Assembly: GCA_028293825.1 (NCBI GenBank)
Contig: JAQGNY010000053.1
Span: 62,001-126,000, forward strand
Length of the DNA stretch: 64,000 bases
Reading direction: 5' to 3'
Source: Verrucomicrobiaceae bacterium
Lineage (GTDB): Bacteria > Pseudomonadota > Gammaproteobacteria > Pseudomonadales > CAMLJR01
Shown here one piece after another: positions 63,172-64,000 of this stretch. Under the pieces are notes generated by a model. The model was not told the origin of the DNA, ran no database searches, and worked only from the letters and a program-made list of their open reading frames with translations. The number at the start of each line of letters is the position of its first letter. The stretch's first letter is position 1. A program made the position numbers and the translations under genes.

Positions 63172-64000
63172 ATGCTCGACGCCCTGCGCAACATTGTGCA
63201 GGAGGTCAACGGCGCCAAAGATCTGCAAACCGCGCTTGATGTCATCGTCAGTCGCGTGCGCGAGGTCATGGGCACGGAAGTATGCACGGTATATCTGCGA
63301 GACCCCGACACCGAACGCTTCGTGTTCATGGCCAACGAAGGTCTCAATCCCGATTTCATCGGCAAGGTCAGCCTCGGCGCCGCCGAAGGTTTGGTCGGCC
63401 AGGTGGCGACGCGCGAAGAGCCGCTGAATACCGACGACGCCGAAGCGCAGCCCAATTTCCGTTTTCTGCCCGGCATCGGCGAGGAGCGTTACAGCTCATT
63501 CCTCGGCGTACCGATTATTCACCAGCGCCGCGTGCTCGGTGTGCTTGTCGTGCAACAGGTCGAGCGGCGCCGTTTCGACGAGCGCGAAGAGGCATTCCTC
63601 GTCACCTGCTCCGCGCAATTAGCGGGCGTCATCGCCCACGCGCAGGCGACCGGCTCGATCAGCCATATCGATCAGAGCGGCGTGAAAACCTCCGGCAGCG
63701 CGCGCTTCCAGGGCGTGCCCGGCGCGTCCGGCATCGCCATCGGCCACGCCGTGGTGGTATCGCCGCCGGCCGATTTGTACGCGGTGCCGCATCGCGTCAG
63801 CACCAATGTCGAAGAGGAGCTGCACTTCTTCAACGACTGCCTGATCGCGGTGCGCAAGGATGTGCAGGATCTCAGCAGCAAGCTCTCCGATCGCCTCGCC
63901 CCGCAAGAACAAGCGCTGTTCGATGTGTATCTGGCGATGCTCGACGACAACGCGCTGCCTGCCGAAGTCGTCGAAAAAATCCGCGGCGGCGAATGGGCGC
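63172..64000 (+). CDS. ptsP: PtsP, nitrogen PTS enzyme I (N-terminal part only)
   Basis: 276 residues are visible before the right edge. An N-terminal GAF domain (RNIVQEVNGAKDLQTALDVIVSRVREVMGTEVC in part; FLGVPIIHQRRVLGVLVVQQ) is followed by the start of the PEP-utilising enzyme I domain (FQGVPGASGIAIGHAVVV). EI-Ntr passes phosphate from PEP to NPr and EIIA-Ntr. Starts at ATG 63172, with a purine-rich stretch upstream. The order rppH-ptsP is standard for Gammaproteobacteria. Confidence 0.95.
   Translation, partial: MLDALRNIVQEVNGAKDLQTALDVIVSRVREVMGTEVCTVYLRDPDTERFVFMANEGLNPDFIGKVSLGAAEGLVGQVATREEPLNTDDAEAQPNFRFLPGIGEERYSSFLGVPIIHQRRVLGVLVVQQVERRRFDEREEAFLVTCSAQLAGVIAHAQATGSISHIDQSGVKTSGSARFQGVPGASGIAIGHAVVVSPPADLYAVPHRVSTNVEEELHFFNDCLIAVRKDVQDLSSKLSDRLAPQEQALFDVYLAMLDDNALPAEVVEKIRGGEWA

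Overview
The window looks like a Gammaproteobacterial chromosome, most like the Pseudomonadales/Cellvibrionales group. The left half carries several gene blocks in the order known from Pseudomonas: chpA-pilK-pilJ-pilI-pilH-pilG / gshB-tonB-yqgE-ruvX / pilU-pilT / yggS-proC-yggT-yggU-metX-metW-DUF4426-rdgB, then hemY-hemX-hemD-hemC-algR-algZ, and at the far right a HAD phosphatase / rppH-ptsP. Coding density is high. I see no rRNA, tRNA, CRISPR array, insertion sequence or prophage.

Region by region. 1-7.1 kb (minus): the Chp chemosensory operon for type IV pilus twitching, with chpA running off the left edge. 7.3-10.2 kb (plus): glutathione synthetase, a TonB-like protein, YqgE and RuvX. 10.4-13.2 kb: a small lipoprotein and the retraction ATPases PilT and PilU. 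13.4-21.9 kb (plus): housekeeping genes (PLP homeostasis, proline, methionine, nucleotide clean-up), interrupted by an SBF-type transporter and a SnoaL-like gene bracketed by REP-like inverted pairs. 21.9-25.3 kb: a secreted lectin/lyase-like protein, an AsmA-like membrane protein and a phosphopantetheinyl transferase. 25.3-31.5 kb (minus): AlgZ/AlgR two-component system and the haem synthesis block.

31.6-50 kb is an accessory region rich in secreted, lipoprotein and unknown genes: a large unknown exported protein, Cu/Zn superoxide dismutase, a rhomboid protease, a DUF2167 protein, a broken FG-GAP repeat lipoprotein, an aldo-keto reductase, an S41 protease, a likely SOS operon (small membrane protein plus dinB behind two LexA-like boxes), a glutathione transferase, a flavoprotein, a pilin-like gene next to an orphan ParA ATPase, and Dps. 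50-57.8 kb holds a TMEM175-like protein, RidA, a metallo-beta-lactamase-fold enzyme and a complete four-gene ABC efflux operon divergent from its likely TetR regulator. 57.8-64 kb: an orphan bacterial proteasome homologue (Anbu), a DUF938 methyltransferase, a stand-alone response regulator, another glutathione transferase, YaaA, a HAD phosphatase, RppH and the start of PtsP.

The most notable observations are: (i) an FG-GAP lipoprotein gene split by an in-frame TAG and with ATA where its start codon should be; (ii) two LexA-like boxes in front of a previously unnamed 84-residue membrane protein and dinB; (iii) REP-like pairs on both sides of a SnoaL-like gene; (iv) a recurring habit of short tandem duplications (9-19 bp units) in intergenic DNA and once inside rdgB. 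All calls rest on reading the sequence; no database search was run.
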